Shown one piece after another: positions 17,415-25,701 of a stretch of DNA of 64,000 nt. A program made the position numbers and the translations under genes. This DNA comes from Nonomuraea zeae (GTDB taxonomy: Bacteria; Actinomycetota; Actinomycetes; Streptosporangiales; Streptosporangiaceae). The notes beneath the pieces are model-generated. The model was not told the origin of the DNA. It saw nothing but the letters and a program-made list of their open reading frames with translations, and searched no databases. The stretch's first letter is position 1. Every line of letters begins with the position of its first letter. The DNA lies in assembly GCF_005889725.1 (NCBI RefSeq), contig NZ_VCKX01000006.1, positions 1-64,000 of the forward strand, given 5' to 3'.

Positions 17415-18091
17415 CACGCCGTCCCCCACTGATGAGTGGCCAGGGTGAGGAACTGCTGGGAGAGCACGGGATCGTCCTGAAACCGGCCGCGTGCCTGCAG
17501 GGTGGTGGTGCGGGCAGCCTCCAACCGCACCCCCCGCATGCTCATGCACAGATGCACGCCGCGGACAGAGACAGCGACATCCCCACTGCCAATCACAGCG
17601 CAGATCTCCTCGGCGACCTGCCGGGTGAAGCGCTCCTGCACCTGCAGGCGACCGGCGTGCCGCTGTGCGATCCGCCCGAACTTCGACAGGCCTACCACCT
17701 CGCCATCAGGCACGTATCCGGCGGCCACCTCCAAGTGCATGGGCAGCAGGTGGTGCTCACAGAGCGACCACACGCTCATGCCGCCGACCACGACCAGTTG
17801 CTCGCTCAGGTGGGTCTCCGCGAAGCACATGACCGACGCCGAGGTGTCCGACGTCAGAAACGAACCCCACCAGGCCGCGACTCGGGCAGGCGTGTCCGCC
17901 AAGCCCTCCCGCCGGGGGTCCTCACCCAATGCGGCCAGGAGTTGGCCGATCAGGTCGGCGACCCGCCCGGTATCGATCGGGCCCGGGACCGGCAGACTGG
18001 TCTGCGGTGGAGGCAGAACCATGCTCTGGCTGTACACGGCGTTCGTCACGAACGTCGCCTCACTTTCGAAGGCTGGGGGAAAGGGGGTCAT
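17414..18091 (-). CDS. folE: GTP cyclohydrolase I
   Basis: The protein has 225 residues. WSLCEHHLLPM supplies the zinc ligands Cys and His, GLSKFGRIA the pterin-binding region, and GVHLCMSMRGV the third zinc ligand and active-site segment. It converts GTP to dihydroneopterin triphosphate, the first step to both folate and 7-deazaguanines. I chose ATG 18091, which overlaps the queE stop by four bases; the longer reading from 18145 lies inside queE. The location between queE and a TGT-like gene shows that this copy serves deazaguanine synthesis. Confidence 0.93.
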   Translation of the reverse strand: MTPFPPAFESEATFVTNAVYSQSMVLPPPQTSLPVPGPIDTGRVADLIGQLLAALGEDPRREGLADTPARVAAWWGSFLTSDTSASVMCFAETHLSEQLVVVGGMSVWSLCEHHLLPMHLEVAAGYVPDGEVVGLSKFGRIAQRHAGRLQVQERFTRQVAEEICAVIGSGDVAVSVRGVHLCMSMRGVRLEAARTTTLQARGRFQDDPVLSQQFLTLATHQWGTA

Positions 18092-18825
18092 CGTCCGCGG
18101 GTCTCGGCGAACGCCAGGACGTGCAGACGTGGGGTGAAGTGCCATCGGCGGGCCGCGACGGCGTCCGCGAGCAGGCGCGTGGTCTCGATGAGACCCTCTG
18201 CCGTGGTGCCCTCCGGCATCACGTACACCGGGGCCAGGCCGTGCCGGTCCACGATGGCGCTGATCTCATCGAGCTCCGCCACCATGCGTGTGACGAACTT
18301 GAACGTCGCCCGCCCGCTGTCCGCGAACGCCTTCAGCGCGCTGGACACGATCCGCTTGTCCTCGGCGACGCCGGAGTTGCCGAGTTTGGGAGACACGTTG
18401 AAGCGCACCCCGTCGACCAGCAGCGCCGAGTTCGGAGCCAGGGTGCCGTTCGTCTCGAACTCGACCTGCTTGCCTCCCGCGAGCAGGCCCTGCACCAGAG
18501 GGATCAGCGCCAGCTGTTGGATCAGCGGCTCGCCGCCGGTGATGACGACCAGCTCGACCGGCGACGCGAGTGCCCAGGCGAGCAGATCCGCTACGGTTCG
18601 CCGCGTCGACTCCTTGCGCGGGTCGAACTGGTTCCAATCCCACGTGTACTTGGTGTCGCACCAGTCGCACGTGAGGTTGCACCGAGATAGCCGGATGAAG
18701 AGGGCCGGCACGCCGCTGCTTCGGCCTTCGCCCTGGAAGGTCGGCTTGGAGACGCCGAAGCACTCCGCGATGAGCAGCCGGAATGCCGCATCGCTGACGG
18801 GGGCTACCGCGTCTGTGCCCGTCAT
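18088..18825 (-). CDS. queE: 7-carboxy-7-deazaguanine synthase (radical SAM)
   Basis: This 245-residue radical SAM enzyme has the cluster motif CNLTCDWCD (C-x3-C-x2-C), preceded by TFQGEGRSSGVPALFIRLS, typical of QueE. ITGGEPLIQQ and FETNGTLAP follow, then FNVSPKLGNSG. It rearranges 6-carboxytetrahydropterin to 7-carboxy-7-deazaguanine. The ATG at 18825 overlaps the queD stop (ATGA), which rules out the much longer upstream reading. It is the second gene of the queD-queE-folE operon. Confidence 0.93.
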   Translation of the reverse strand: MTGTDAVAPVSDAAFRLLIAECFGVSKPTFQGEGRSSGVPALFIRLSRCNLTCDWCDTKYTWDWNQFDPRKESTRRTVADLLAWALASPVELVVITGGEPLIQQLALIPLVQGLLAGGKQVEFETNGTLAPNSALLVDGVRFNVSPKLGNSGVAEDKRIVSSALKAFADSGRATFKFVTRMVAELDEISAIVDRHGLAPVYVMPEGTTAEGLIETTRLLADAVAARRWHFTPRLHVLAFAETRGR

Positions 18826-19229
18826 CGCTGCTCCACGTCGAAGCGAGCCCAGCTGCGCTGGGTCTCGCGGACCCGGACAGTGACCAGTTGGCCTGGAATG
18901 TTCGGCTCGATGTTCTGGATGAACCATCCGGCCAGGTACTGAGCCAGGCGCTCTGAGGTCGGCTCGAAGGGCAGGAGCTCGTGCAGGTTGTGGTGGTCGA
19001 GCTCGGCATCCAGGAACTTCTTGAAGGGTGAGAGGTCTCCGAAATCGGTGACGAAGCCGGGACCTGACAGTGCCTGCGCGGTGAGGATCACCTCGACCTG
19101 ATAGCTGTGACCGTGCTGCTGAGAGCACTTGTGCCCCGGCGGGAGGCCAGGCAGCCGGTGTCCCGCCTCGAAGTCGAACACCTTGCCGATGCTGAGCCTC
19201 CCGGACGGGAGCAGTACGGAACGGTCCAT
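18822..19229 (-). CDS. queD: 6-carboxytetrahydropterin synthase
   Basis: The protein has 135 residues. FDFEAGHRLPG and QQHGHSYQVEV carry the three zinc-binding His residues, with CSQQHGH holding the catalytic Cys. FVTDFGDLS and LDHHNLHE match the rest of the QueD signature. I chose ATG 19229 because GGAGG lies six bases upstream; the in-frame upstream start at 19331 has no such site. It is the first gene of the long minus-strand operon. Like its two partners it makes the precursor of 7-deazaguanines. Confidence 0.93.
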   Translation of the reverse strand: MDRSVLLPSGRLSIGKVFDFEAGHRLPGLPPGHKCSQQHGHSYQVEVILTAQALSGPGFVTDFGDLSPFKKFLDAELDHHNLHELLPFEPTSERLAQYLAGWFIQNIEPNIPGQLVTVRVRETQRSWARFDVEQR

Positions 19230-19327
19230 GGACCCTCCTTGGTCGATTTCCGACACGCGCGTCCCTAAGCGGATGCCGGACTGTACGAGCTGCATGGCCT
19301 GTATGTCGGGCGCCAGTGCGACAGCGA

Positions 19328-19873
19328 TCACGACTGGACAGACTTCTTGCTCGTGATGGGCAATTGGTCGGTCGAGGCTGCCGGCGGGCGGCTGGGTGGC
19401 TCAGCCGCGTCGTCCCTTCTCTTTGGGGAAGGGCGTCCGCCGCGGCGCAGATGCTCGGAGCGGTGTGCTTCGGCGAGAGCGATGTAGACGCGGAGGGCCT
19501 GGCGGTGGAGGCCGCGCGCTGTCTCCTCATGGCCTCCGTCTCCGTCCGGCCGTAGTACAAGCGATTGCCCGCCCTCGGACGCCAGTTCGTAGGCCCCACA
19601 GCAGGATGTGCAGCTGATGCGGAGGACAGCGCCTCTGGGCGTGTACGCCTCCCACCTGAGGTTGGCTGGCGTGAACGTCGGCTCAGCCGCGCGTGCACGA
19701 TCGCCTTGGCCAGGGACGTCCCTGCACGCTGTTTCGTCGGCGTCGGGCGCCAAGATCGATATCTCCTTGAGGACCGGCTGATGGCGCAGACCGGAGGGCC
19801 GCCTCACAGCAAGATCCGCCACCTGCCTCCTCGCTGTCGCGTCAGCGCCGGTTTCGGCCTCACGGGTCAGCAC
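19328..19873 (-). CDS. Hypothetical protein
   Basis: This 181-residue protein has no recognised domain. A central ISCTSCCGAYEL stretch holds three cysteines that could bind a metal, and the C-terminal third is rich in Arg, Pro and Ser. The GTG at 19873 follows AAGGAGG with good spacing, which supports it as a gene. It lies about 100 bases upstream of queD on the same strand and might be co-transcribed with it. Confidence 0.55.
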   Translation of the reverse strand: MLTREAETGADATARRQVADLAVRRPSGLRHQPVLKEISILAPDADETACRDVPGQGDRARAAEPTFTPANLRWEAYTPRGAVLRISCTSCCGAYELASEGGQSLVLRPDGDGGHEETARGLHRQALRVYIALAEAHRSEHLRRGGRPSPKRRDDAAEPPSRPPAASTDQLPITSKKSVQS

Positions 19874-19966
19874 GGGCTCCTCCTTGGTGACAGGGACGTT
19901 CTGATGGCGCAGGCCGACCGAGACAACCGCTCGGCCTGCGCCGAAGGCGCGATACGGCGGGGACGA

Positions 19967-20422
19967 CTACACCGGGCAGCTCACGCTCGGCGTGGCAGGA
20001 CCGCGTGTTGTGGCGGCTGCCACGCTGGGCTCAGCCGTTCCGGGGACGCTGGCCAGGTCCGTCCTCCGGAGCGCGGTACGGAGAGGGCCACGTACGAACA
20101 GCAGTCGTGCGCCAGTCGCTTTGAGCTGTTCCCGCCGCCGAGCGGCCACCTGCTTCCCGCCCAGGTGATGGGCGGAGGGCAGAACCACCCCGTAGGCGCC
20201 CGACAGGGGCAGGACGTCCAGCAGGCCGGCGAATGCCGGGGCAACCACCGACACGGTTCCTTGATCGGTGAAGATTCCGCAGAGCCGCAATTCGTGCTGG
20301 TCGCAGTATTGGGCGAGGGCCACCGTGAGCGCTGCCTGTCGCTCGGGAGTCGAGCGGTGTAGCCGCAGGTACCCGTAGACGATCGGGCGATCCACATCGT
20401 GTTGTTCGGTGAGCGTCCACAA
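19967..20422 (-). CDS. Resolvase-like (recombinase-fold) small protein
   Basis: The protein has about 150 residues. IVYGYLRLHRSTPERQAAL and LRLCGIFTDQGT mimic the N-terminal fold of serine resolvases, but the catalytic Arg-Val-Ser pattern is replaced by LRLHRST and no DNA-binding domain follows. Actinomycetes carry such proteins near HTH-TPR regulators, as here. The start is uncertain: TTG 20422 has AAGGA upstream, and a GTG lies about 30 bases further in. It is divergent from the regulator at 20580. Confidence 0.5.
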   Translation of the reverse strand: MWTLTEQHDVDRPIVYGYLRLHRSTPERQAALTVALAQYCDQHELRLCGIFTDQGTVSVVAPAFAGLLDVLPLSGAYGVVLPSAHHLGGKQVAARRREQLKATGARLLFVRGPLRTALRRTDLASVPGTAEPSVAAATTRGPATPSVSCPV

Positions 20423-20579
20423 GGCAGCCGTCCTTACCGTGGTCGGGGTTCTTGGCCCGCTCTTCGAGCATGGCCAGCGCCGACCCGGCTGGAAACGACC
20501 TGCTGTCGCACTTCCGTTGCACTTCAGTAGTCCCTCGATGGCTCTGCGTGCTTCCATGGCCGTGGAAGGGAGCAGCGAC

Positions 20580-21701
20580 GTGACGAGCGTGCATGAGTGG
20601 ACCGGCCTCGAAGCCCGTGCGCTTCGTCTTGCCCTGCGGATGAGCGTGCGGGTGTTCGCCCAGCACCTCGGAGTGGCTCCCCGCACTGTGGCGAAGTGGG
20701 ACCATCTCGGCCACGCGACCCGGCCCCGCCCTGACACCCAGGCCATCTTGGACACCGCGCTCGCCCGCGCGGACTCGGCGGCCCACCTGCGGTTCGAGAC
20801 CCAACTCCTGGAACTTGCCCAGAACACCGACCAAGGCCTACGAGTCACGCGCGTGGGCCCACGGGCCTGGGATTACGAGACGTGGACCGACGACCTCGAC
20901 CGCAGTGTGGTCGCCCTCAGTCGCCAGAGCTTCAGCTACGCCAGAGACCTGTTGAACCGATGGCTCACCCGCTACGATCCCCACGCTCTCGATGACAAGG
21001 GCCTGTACCTGTTCGCCCGATCGACCACGCTGCTCGGCGACCTCCAACGCGACCAAGGCGCAGTGGCCGGCCCTCTGTCAGCTCGCCGCTCCTACCTCAG
21101 CGCGCGCTCGATCTATTGCCAGCTCGACATCCCCCGCCGCATCGCCCAGCTCGACCTGTCGCTGGCGGTCGTCGCCGAGATGTCGGGCCGGTTGGACGAG
21201 GCCGCCAAGGAGTACGAGTCGCTGGCGGTAGACGACCGGCTCTCCCCACGCGACCGGACACGAGCCCGGCTGTGGGTCGGGACCACCTTGAGCAAGAACG
21301 ACAAGAACGACTACGCGGCCCGCCTGATGACGACCGCCATCCGCGAGTTCGAGAGCCTCGGGGAGCCCGAGGACTGGTCCGTCGCGCACCAGAAACTCGC
21401 TCTGGCCCACCGCGGCTCCGGGAACCTCTCGGAGGCGCTACGCCTGATCGACCTCGCCCGCGCCACCGCCGTCACCGACGTCCCCATGCAACGAGTACGG
21501 CTGGAGACGGCTTACGGGCACATCCTGCTTTCCGACCGGGCCACCGTGGATGATGGGCTGGTGATCCTCGATCGTGCCGCGCGCGCGGCCGCAAAGCATG
21601 GGCTCGCGCACCAACTGCGCAGCATCGAGGGCATCCAGCGGTCCATGCAGGGGAGAACCACCGTTCTTCTCTCCCACGGCGATCAGGGAGCAGCCGAGTG
21701 A
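20580..21701 (+). CDS. Helix-turn-helix regulator with TPR-like region
   Basis: This protein of about 373 residues has an N-terminal XRE-type helix-turn-helix (MSVRVFAQHLGVAPRTVAKW, near residues 20-40) followed by alpha-helical repeats with a TPR look (SGRLDEAAKEYESLAVDDR, GSGNLSEALRLIDLARAT). I chose GTG 20580, which has an AGGGAG site upstream; ATG 20538 and 20556 are alternatives. It is divergent from the resolvase-like gene and overlaps the next gene by four bases (GTGA). It is probably the pathway regulator of the deazaguanine region. Confidence 0.75.
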   Translation: MTSVHEWTGLEARALRLALRMSVRVFAQHLGVAPRTVAKWDHLGHATRPRPDTQAILDTALARADSAAHLRFETQLLELAQNTDQGLRVTRVGPRAWDYETWTDDLDRSVVALSRQSFSYARDLLNRWLTRYDPHALDDKGLYLFARSTTLLGDLQRDQGAVAGPLSARRSYLSARSIYCQLDIPRRIAQLDLSLAVVAEMSGRLDEAAKEYESLAVDDRLSPRDRTRARLWVGTTLSKNDKNDYAARLMTTAIREFESLGEPEDWSVAHQKLALAHRGSGNLSEALRLIDLARATAVTDVPMQRVRLETAYGHILLSDRATVDDGLVILDRAARAAAKHGLAHQLRSIEGIQRSMQGRTTVLLSHGDQGAAE

Positions 21702-22366
21702 GCGTCAAACACCAGGTCATCACCGACGAGCAGTGGCGACACGCGCGCGCGATCTGGGACTACCACCAGATGCACCACGACCTGCGCCGGTGCGATGTGG
21801 CCATCGGTCTGGGCAGCCACGACCTCGGCGTCGCGCGCGCGGCGGTCGAGCTGTACCGCGCCGGGTGGTTCCCGCTGCTGGTGTTCTCCGGCGCCACCAG
21901 CCCCACGACCGCGGGCCGATTCCCTCGTGGCGAGGCCGTCCACTATCGCGAGCACGCGCTCGAACTCGGCGTACCGGATGAAGCGATCCTTCTGGAATCG
22001 AACGCCACCAACACCGGCCAGAACATCGCACTGTCCCGTCAGGTGCTGGCCGACGCGGGCATCCAACCCGGTTCGGTCCTCTTGGTCTCCAAGCCGTACA
22101 TGGAGCGCCGGGCGTACGCCACGGCGCGGAAGGTGTGGCCGGACGTCGAGGTGGTGTGTGCCTCCGAGCCGCTGGAGCTGGACGACTACGTCAGCTCGAT
22201 CGGCGATCCGAAACTGGTCATCGACATGCTCGTCGGCGACCTCCAGCGCGTGATCGAGTACCCCAAGCTCGGCTACGCCATCGAGCAGCTCGTCCCAGGA
22301 GAGGTACATGACGCCTACCAGGCTCTTCTCCGCGCCGGATTCGACAGCAGGCTCTTGTCGTCCTGA
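21698..22366 (+). CDS. YdcF/ElyC-like (DUF218) protein
   Basis: This 222-residue protein has the DUF218 pattern: VAIGLGSHDLGVARAAVEL at the start, LLVFSGATSPTTAGRFPRGEA, ILLESNATNTGQNIALS (the conserved E-x-x-A-x-N-T-x-x-N), and LLVSKPYMERRAYATARKV. Members bind nucleotides or S-adenosylmethionine-like ligands; exact roles are mostly unknown. Translation is coupled to the HTH gene. No membrane segment is visible, unlike in ElyC. It may act on a small phosphorylated metabolite of the pathway. Confidence 0.8.
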   Translation: MSVKHQVITDEQWRHARAIWDYHQMHHDLRRCDVAIGLGSHDLGVARAAVELYRAGWFPLLVFSGATSPTTAGRFPRGEAVHYREHALELGVPDEAILLESNATNTGQNIALSRQVLADAGIQPGSVLLVSKPYMERRAYATARKVWPDVEVVCASEPLELDDYVSSIGDPKLVIDMLVGDLQRVIEYPKLGYAIEQLVPGEVHDAYQALLRAGFDSRLLSS

Positions 22367-23126
22367 ATCGCCGTACGGCGAGGTGTGCGCGATCCACCAG
22401 CCCAACCTCTTCCCCCGGCTGGCCACCTTGGCCAAGTTGTTCACCGCCGACTACTGGATCGTCCTGGACGACGTGCAGTTCGCCCGCAGGGACTACCAGC
22501 ACCGGGCACGTCTCACCTCGTTCGACGGCTCGCGGGAGCCTCAGTGGCTCTCCATCGCCACCCACCTGCCGCACGGTCGCTCAACTTCCATCCGTGGAGC
22601 GAGGTTGGCCGATCCGATCCGTTGCCGCCGGCGCGTTGCCCAGTTGCTCGCCGACCACTATGGGCACAGCGCTCACTGGCAGGCGTTCAAGAGGCGGCTG
22701 GAACCGTTGCTCGCCGAATTCGAGAGAACGGACCGGCTGGCGGACGTAACGGAGTTGTCCACGCGTCTGCTGCTTGAGGAGGTCGGGTGGCCGGGGCAAA
22801 TCCTGCACAGCAGCGATCTGCTCGCGCGGGGTGAACGATCGCAGAGGCTGGCCGATCTCGCGTGGCTGACCGGCGCGACGACCTATCTGTGCGGGACCGG
22901 AGGCATGCGATACCTGGACCCGACCGCGTTCCGTGTCCATTCGATCGAGGTCCTCCCCTTCCAGGCCCCCACATCGGGTGTTTGGGCATCCGCTAGGGAA
23001 GTGAGCGCCGTACACGCCCTGATGCTCGTCGGGCCGTATGCCTTGAGGCGGGAACTGGAGGTTCTGCGCGGACGCGTTCAGAACAACGGTAGTGATCGTT
23101 TCAGGGACGTACGCTCGACATCATGA
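22308..23126 (+). CDS. WbqC-like family protein
   Basis: The protein has 272 residues. VCAIHQPNLFPRLATLAKL at about residue 27 is the WbqC start signature, and YWIVLDDVQFARRDYQHRAR, PHGRSTSIRGARLAD and YLCGTGGMRYLDP follow as in the family. WbqC-like proteins are found in polysaccharide and natural-product clusters and are proposed to work on amino-sugar nucleotides; no reaction is proven. An AGGAGAGG site precedes ATG 22308, which accounts for the 59-base overlap with the YdcF-like gene. Confidence 0.8.
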   Translation: MTPTRLFSAPDSTAGSCRPESPYGEVCAIHQPNLFPRLATLAKLFTADYWIVLDDVQFARRDYQHRARLTSFDGSREPQWLSIATHLPHGRSTSIRGARLADPIRCRRRVAQLLADHYGHSAHWQAFKRRLEPLLAEFERTDRLADVTELSTRLLLEEVGWPGQILHSSDLLARGERSQRLADLAWLTGATTYLCGTGGMRYLDPTAFRVHSIEVLPFQAPTSGVWASAREVSAVHALMLVGPYALRRELEVLRGRVQNNGSDRFRDVRSTS

Positions 23127-23458
23127 GGCGCCATGTCGAAGTGCACGTGACCGCTGACAGCCGTGAAGAGGCTGAGCGCATCGTCAACTCGGTGGTTGTG
23201 AGCCGCGTGGCAGCAGGCGCCCAGATCAGCGGTCCAATCACTTCCACCTACTGGTGGAAGGGCGAGATCCAGCGCAATGACGAGTACTTGATCCTCATGA
23301 AGACCACGATGGACCGACTCGATGATCTCATCGTGGTTGTCAGGGAGGCCCACTCTTACGAGACGCCGGAGATCGTAGCCGTCCCCATCGAGGGTGGCCT
23401 CGCCGGCTACCTGAACTGGATCACAGAGGAGACGGCTGCTTCCCCGAAGGGCGAGTAG
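23123..23458 (+). CDS. cutA: CutA1-like divalent ion tolerance protein
   Basis: This 111-residue protein is close to the family's usual length. It has the CutA trimer pattern: EEAERIVNSVVVSRVAAGAQ, PITSTYWWKGEIQRNDEYLI, then VREAHSYETPEIVAVPIEGG and YLNWITEET. CutA1 trimers are linked to copper tolerance, but their real role is unclear. The ATG overlaps the WbqC stop by four bases, so it ends a four-gene operon. Its end overlaps the convergent regulator gene by 38 bases. Confidence 0.85.
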   Translation: MRRHVEVHVTADSREEAERIVNSVVVSRVAAGAQISGPITSTYWWKGEIQRNDEYLILMKTTMDRLDDLIVVVREAHSYETPEIVAVPIEGGLAGYLNWITEETAASPKGE

Positions 23459-24749
23459 CGGCGTACTCGGTGCGGAACTCTGTCGCGATCTGAGACCGTG
23501 AGGGCTTGAGTTCCGCGGCGACGTTGTCGAGACGCTCCCAGCCGAGCGGGAAGCCCATCGCCGTGGTGGCGTCGAGGGCGGATCGCGCGCAGGCGACCGC
23601 CTCGGTGACGTCTCCGAGGCGGTAATGCGCGAGTGCCATCTCGGCTTTGACGACGCACAACTTCTTGATCTCAGTGGTCGGCTCGAGGTGAAGCGCGATC
23701 TCGTCCATGGCGGCGACGGAATCTTCATGTCGTCTGAGCCGTGAGTAGACGGTCAGCGTCATGGACGCGAAGCGCCCCGGATCGAGGAAGCACGTCCATG
23801 GACGGGCGTTTATGTCCGCGCCCGCGTAGACGTCCCCCGCTTCGCGGATCGAGCGCAACGCGTCACGGTGTTCCCCAAGGAGTGCACTCTCCTCAGCATG
23901 GCGGGCCAGCAACCATGCTCGTGTCGCGGGGTCACCCGCGCCGATCCGGTCGAGCCCCCACTGAACGAGTCGGGTGCTCCGAGCGCCGTCTCCACCCGTC
24001 ATGTACGAGCGGTACCCGGCCATGCAGGCAGCGACGGAGTGATCCTTCGCGTGTCGTGCAGCCGCGTTGGCCAGGCGGATGTGGGAGGCCGTCATTTGCT
24101 CGTCCCCCAACTCCCAGGCGAACCATGCGGCCAGGATGGCGCTCTCCCCGGCCACTACCGCCAGGCGATCCCGGTGGTCATCCGGAAGGCCACCTTCCAA
24201 CAAGGTGCTCACCTCGTTCAAATGGCTGATCAGCGCCGGGTAGAGGGACTTGGCGGGGATGTGCTCTTCGATGCGATGGAAGCCTCGTGTCCGGTCTTCA
24301 AGATGAGCGATGGTCGCATCGTCCGGCCGGTGGTCTCCAGCCAGAGCCCGCATGAGGCGTTGGGCAGGGTCGAGCGCAGCGCCCGCGGTGGCGGCCGCCG
24401 CCAGTTGCAGGATGGTTCGGCGATCTACGCGCAGGTTGAGCCTCCCTACCGTCCAAGCCAGGGCCATGTGGTCGCTGGGCAGACCGGATGGCGATTCCGT
24501 CTCAGGTTCAGGGTTCTGAGCCCATACACGTCGGTAGAGCTCGGCGTACACCGGGCCGGGCTGGTGAGCGCCTGCCTCATGGAAGCGGACCTCCCGGATG
24601 ATCGAGCTTCGGCTCGGCAGAGTGGCGCGTGTCCTCGGGTCAGCAGCGAGCTCGAGCTGCCGTGCCAGTTCGTTCTGAGTCCAGCACCGGCGGAGGCGCT
24701 TCGCGCGGATGTCCTCCACCCAGTCTGGCCTAGCGCCATTTTCGCTCAT
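23421..24749 (-). CDS. XRE-type regulator with TPR-like region
   Basis: This 442-residue protein has an N-terminal helix-turn-helix (RAKRLRRCWTQNELARQLEL, near residues 10-35) and a long helical region with a twin-Arg-like DRRTILQLAAAATAGAAL near 115. Actinomycetes carry many such large regulators. I chose ATG 24749, although 24791 is also open. It is divergent from an anti-sigma-type ATPase gene, a common pair in this group. The partner signal is not known. Confidence 0.75.
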   Translation of the reverse strand: MSENGARPDWVEDIRAKRLRRCWTQNELARQLELAADPRTRATLPSRSSIIREVRFHEAGAHQPGPVYAELYRRVWAQNPEPETESPSGLPSDHMALAWTVGRLNLRVDRRTILQLAAAATAGAALDPAQRLMRALAGDHRPDDATIAHLEDRTRGFHRIEEHIPAKSLYPALISHLNEVSTLLEGGLPDDHRDRLAVVAGESAILAAWFAWELGDEQMTASHIRLANAAARHAKDHSVAACMAGYRSYMTGGDGARSTRLVQWGLDRIGAGDPATRAWLLARHAEESALLGEHRDALRSIREAGDVYAGADINARPWTCFLDPGRFASMTLTVYSRLRRHEDSVAAMDEIALHLEPTTEIKKLCVVKAEMALAHYRLGDVTEAVACARSALDATTAMGFPLGWERLDNVAAELKPSRSQIATEFRTEYAATRPSGKQPSPL

Positions 24750-25060
24750 TCTGGGATCACCTATGCGCTGGTAACCGAGGTCCTCCTGCAATCTCCTCCA
24801 GTCTCTTCCTGACAGCCCCGTTTTCGCAGGTGTTCGCTGTGGGTGACCAAATCGCTACTTACCTGAGAGGCGAGGAGCCGCTGATGCGCCATGAGTCGGG
24901 TCAGGAAACGGGCGCAGAGGCGCCCTGCCGCCCACCAACTCCGGAAGGAGCTCCCGCATCCATCTGACGACTTGACCCCTGATGCGGAGTCAGGTCCCCA
25001 TGGGGGCCCGTCGCATCCGTCCGGACGCGACGGCCCACGGCAGTAGGAGGAACGCCGCGA

Positions 25061-25546
25061 ATGATCGAAACGACGACCCCGCAGGAACGACAGGACTGGA
25101 TGCGCGCGCCCGCACGGATGGCGTGGCGGTGCGTGTTCTCCGGGGAAATGGACCAGGTACGGCAAGCCCGGCGCATGGTCGAGGCGTTGTTCGCCGGAAC
25201 GGGTCGCGAGAACGACGCCGGACTCATCGTGTCTGAGCTCGCGACCAACACCTTGCTGCACACCCGGTCCGGTCACACGGGAGGCTGGTTCGGGGTGGAG
25301 GTTCAGCTACCGATCGAAGGCCCGGCGTACATCGGGGTCTGCGATCTCGGTGGAGCCGGGATCCCACAGTACAAGCGTCAGCAGGCCGAGCAGGAGCTGA
25401 GCGTGGGCGGGCTGGGGCTCGCGATCGTCAAGGAGCTCTCCATGAAGCTCTCGCGGGTCGGTAGCCCGCAGACCGGGCACACGGTATGGGTCTACCTGGA
25501 GCTCAAGGCCCGGGACGTCGAGGGCGCGGGCACCGGAGCGGGATGA
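25061..25546 (+). CDS. RsbW-like ATP-binding protein (anti-sigma type)
   Basis: The protein has 161 residues with a HATPase_c fold: IVSELATNTLLHTRSG (the N box with Glu and Asn), VCDLGGAGIPQY (G1-type Asp and Gly) and VGGLGLAIVKEL (G2). Such proteins bind anti-anti-sigma partners or sigma factors in Gram-positive bacteria. GTAGGAGGAACGCCGCGA lies right before ATG 25061. A clear stem-loop terminator follows the stop. It may pair with the divergent XRE regulator. Confidence 0.85.
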   Translation: MIETTTPQERQDWMRAPARMAWRCVFSGEMDQVRQARRMVEALFAGTGRENDAGLIVSELATNTLLHTRSGHTGGWFGVEVQLPIEGPAYIGVCDLGGAGIPQYKRQQAEQELSVGGLGLAIVKELSMKLSRVGSPQTGHTVWVYLELKARDVEGAGTGAG

Positions 25547-25548
25547 AA

Positions 25549-25577
25549 GCGTCGGCCTGCTGCTATCAGGCCGACGC
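25549..25577 (+). terminator. Stem-loop terminator after the RsbW-like gene
   Basis: GCGTCGGCCTG and its exact complement are separated by a 7-base loop. The stem begins three bases after the stop codon at 25546. No U-run follows, as is common in actinomycetes. Confidence 0.7.
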
Positions 25578-25701
25578 GTGGAGAAGAGAGGCGATGAGCA
25601 CAGGCAGACTCGGAACCGTCCTGGAGAAGCTCTGAGCCCTGACTGGTGTGAACTGCGGTGCCCATCCGTTCTGCGGGTGGGCACCGCTCAGTTCTGGGCC
25701 G

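Noticed and set aside
19230..19331. Longer start of queD
   Set aside because: The extra residues match nothing in the family, and the GGAGG site is right before 19229.
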